NCBI GenBank assembly: GCA_003505715.1
Contig: DNXU01000180.1
Location: 1-16,378, forward strand
Direction: 5' to 3'
DNA length: 16,378 bases
Source: Cyanobacteria bacterium UBA8803
GTDB lineage: Bacteria; Cyanobacteriota; Cyanobacteriia; Cyanobacteriales; Coleofasciculaceae
Of the stretch, positions 14,763 through 16,378 are shown piece by piece. The translations under genes and the position numbers were made by a program. Numbering within the stretch: position 1 is the stretch's first letter; each line of letters starts with the position of its first letter. The notes under the pieces are model-generated. The model was not told where the DNA came from. It ran no database searches and saw only the letters and a list, made by a program, of their open reading frames with translations.

Positions 14763-15866
14763 ATGAAAAAAGGAAAGATCGGTATTGGAATTATTGGTGT
14801 TCATCCCTCACGTGGATGGGCGATGACCGCGCATCTACCTGCGCTGCAAGCATCACCCGATTTTGAAGTCGTTGCATTGACGAATTCAAATCAAGCTACG
14901 GCACAGGAAGCAGCACTCAAATTTAACGTGCCCCATGCTTTTCAAAATCATGAGGATTTGTTGGCGTGTGCAGATGTGGATTTGGTTGTCGTTACGGTCA
15001 AAGTGCCCTATCACTTTGAATTGGTGAGTGCGGCAATCCGGGCTGGAAAATCGGTTTATTGCGAATGGCCGTTGGGTAACGGGTTGCAAGAAGCAATCGA
15101 ACTGGAGCAACTTGCTCAAAAACACAAGGTTCACACGGTGGTAGGATTACAGTCTCGCACAACGCCAGAGGTGAATTTTATTCGTGACTTAATTCGCGAC
15201 GGTTATGTTGGTGAGGCTCTGTCCGTTTCGCTAATCGGTTCAGGCATGATTGGCGGAGCAATGATTCCTGAACAATTTGCTTATACCCTGAACCCGAAAA
15301 ATGGCGCAGGCATGATAAACGTTGCCTTTGCCCATGCGATCGATTCTGTGGGTTATGTGCTGGACTCAGGCGTAAGTGAGGTCATGGCAACTTTAGACAG
15401 CCGGAGGAAGACTGCACAGGTGATTGAAACAGAGGCGATCGTGGCGATCGAAACGCCAGATCAAATCGCCGTCAGCGGCAGAATGAAAAGTGGCTCTGTG
15501 ATTTCTGCCCATTTTCGAGGAGGGCTATCGCGTGGCAGCAATTTCAGATTGGAAATTAATGGAACGCAAGGTGATCTAATCCTCACCAGTTCGCTTGGTT
15601 ATCCTGGACTAGGCGAAACGAAGATTCAGGGTGCTCAAGGTGAAGCAGTCGTTGTGCAAGACATCAAAATGCCGCAAAACTATAAGACGGTAAATGCAGA
15701 CCTTGAAATTATGGCAATGACTGTTGCTAGTAATTACGCCCTACTTGCTACCGACCTCAAAAATGGAACAAAAACAGCACCGACATTTGCAGATGCTGTA
15801 ATTTTGCACCGTCTCATAAATGCAGTTGAGCAATCGGCTGCAATGGGTAATAGGCAGCACCTCTAA
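14763..15866 (+). CDS. Gfo/Idh/MocA-family oxidoreductase (Gal80-like)
   Basis: A 367-residue protein with an N-terminal Rossmann domain (IGIIGVHPSRGWAMTAHLPAL at about 8-28, VALTNSN, then VDLVVVTVKVPYHFELVSAA) and a C-terminal alpha/beta domain with HAIDSVGYVL. Where most members have EKP for catalysis, it reads CEWPLG (Trp102 replacing Lys), as in the Gal80-like branch, so dehydrogenase activity is uncertain and a regulatory or altered catalytic role is possible. It is full length with no breaks. AGGAAG (14754-14759) lies just before the ATG, and the gap to the quinone reductase gene is 15 bp, which suggests one operon. The 161-bp spacer after it holds only a short dyad (TGATTC/GAATCA, 15937-15953). 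Confidence 0.92.
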   Translation: MKKGKIGIGIIGVHPSRGWAMTAHLPALQASPDFEVVALTNSNQATAQEAALKFNVPHAFQNHEDLLACADVDLVVVTVKVPYHFELVSAAIRAGKSVYCEWPLGNGLQEAIELEQLAQKHKVHTVVGLQSRTTPEVNFIRDLIRDGYVGEALSVSLIGSGMIGGAMIPEQFAYTLNPKNGAGMINVAFAHAIDSVGYVLDSGVSEVMATLDSRRKTAQVIETEAIVAIETPDQIAVSGRMKSGSVISAHFRGGLSRGSNFRLEINGTQGDLILTSSLGYPGLGETKIQGAQGEAVVVQDIKMPQNYKTVNADLEIMAMTVASNYALLATDLKNGTKTAPTFADAVILHRLINAVEQSAAMGNRQHL

Positions 15867-16027
15867 AATCGCCACGACAGATGGCTAAGTGATGTCTACT
15901 AATCAAAAGAAGCACCATTGTCTTTCTTATAGTTTCTGATTCAGCCGGAATCACAAGGAAACATTAGTCATTTCAAGTGGGTTTTAGCCCGGAAAACTGT
16001 GAACATCAACAATTAAGGAGAGATAAC

Positions 16028-16375
16028 ATGAATATCAACAAGAATGACACCGCAGTAGTAGTAATTGACCCGCAGAATGATGTTTTAAGCGAGAAGGGAG
16101 TTTCCTGGCACTTAGTGGGTAACAGTGTGAAGGAGAACAAAACCGTTGAGAACATTGAGCGAATCTTTAAAGCTGCAAAGCAATATGAATTTGAGGTTTT
16201 CATATCTCCTCACTATTACTACCCCACCGATTATGGTTGGAACTTTGCTGGAACTGTAGAGCGCATGATGCTGGATATCAAAGAGTTCGATCGCAAAGGT
16301 GCTTTGAGTCTTGACGGTTTCTTAGGATCGGGTGCTGACTGGCTCGATCGCTACAAACGAATGGCACTTAGTTAA
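16028..16375 (+). CDS. 3'-truncated isochorismatase-family cysteine hydrolase
   Basis: The 115-residue product carries the N-terminal half of an isochorismatase-like hydrolase: AVVVIDPQNDVLSEKGVSWH with Asp14, ENIERIFKAAKQYEFEVFIS, SPHYYYPTDYGW and LSLDGFLGSGADWLDRYK. Family members of this subgroup run to about 210-230 residues and go on through the catalytic Lys and Cys (near 'MLANMCVEAH'). Here similarity ends at Lys110 (16357), and RMALS plus a TAA follow. The protein must be inactive as a hydrolase. The start is clear: AAGGAG at 16015-16020, 7 nt before the ATG. The loss is probably due to an insertion or rearrangement at the right edge. Confidence 0.85.
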   Translation: MNINKNDTAVVVIDPQNDVLSEKGVSWHLVGNSVKENKTVENIERIFKAAKQYEFEVFISPHYYYPTDYGWNFAGTVERMMLDIKEFDRKGALSLDGFLGSGADWLDRYKRMALS

Positions 16376-16378
16376 GCC
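16363..16378. other. Possible insertion-sequence end at the right edge
   Basis: The 16 bases GGCACTTAGTTAAGCC follow exactly where the hydrolase stops matching its family, and run off the window. Abrupt loss of homology plus a stop codon is what an insertion sequence end would produce. The motif reminds me of some cyanobacterial IS termini, but no transposase or second terminus is visible, so this is only a hypothesis. Confidence 0.22.

Noticed and set aside
15937..15953. Dyad TGATTC-N5-GAATCA upstream of the truncated hydrolase
   Set aside because: Short arms and no promoter elements placed around it; no evidence for an operator.

Overview
The window looks like chromosomal DNA from a filamentous cyanobacterium. 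The octamer GCGATCGC (HIP1) recurs throughout, for example near 66, 998, 1780, 3793, 7987, 8118, 10537, 10899 and 14696. The giant kinase at 1420-7548, with Ser/Thr kinase, ATPase, TPR, GAF/PAS and histidine kinase parts, is an architecture typical of such organisms. Nearly all genes lie on the + strand. I see no tRNA, rRNA, CRISPR array or complete transposase gene. The species cannot be named from this sequence.

Layout. (1) 1-372: no intact gene, but a minus-strand scrap of an FAD-dependent monooxygenase abuts a strong dyad and promoter. (2) 373-1334: a TetR-family repressor, probably autoregulated through that dyad, and a doubtful small ORF overlapping its stop. (3) 1420-8174: a two-gene signalling operon, a 2042-residue hybrid kinase ending in a NarL-type histidine kinase, overlapped ATGA by its NarL/LuxR-type response regulator. 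(4) 8175-9512: a DsbA-like thiol oxidoreductase followed by about 400 bp of gene debris: an internally deleted VOC/glyoxalase gene, the N-terminus of a GMC oxidoreductase and a decayed copy of the DsbA 3' end. (5) 9513-10193: an OmpR/NblR-like regulator whose phospho-acceptor Asp is replaced by Thr. (6) 10274-16375: a same-strand series of redox and detoxification genes: cupin, internally deleted alpha/beta hydrolase, flavodoxin/WrbA-like protein, ABM-domain membrane protein, SDR fused to an NTF2-like protein, zinc-free quinone reductase, Gfo/Idh/MocA oxidoreductase, and a 3'-truncated isochorismatase-type hydrolase at the right edge.

How it fits together. Regions 4 to 6 hold small redox and quinone/electrophile-handling enzymes of the kind often clustered under stress regulators. 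The TetR gene, the two-component pair and the phospho-acceptor-less regulator are plausible local controllers, but no target is proven. The most striking property is erosion by internal deletion: several genes keep their exact start and exact end but have lost the middle (VOC, alpha/beta hydrolase, kinase TPR region). Others are fused or cut (SDR-NTF2 fusion, GMC, FAD monooxygenase, isochorismatase). Statements about missing segments rest on remembered family architecture, not on a computed alignment.
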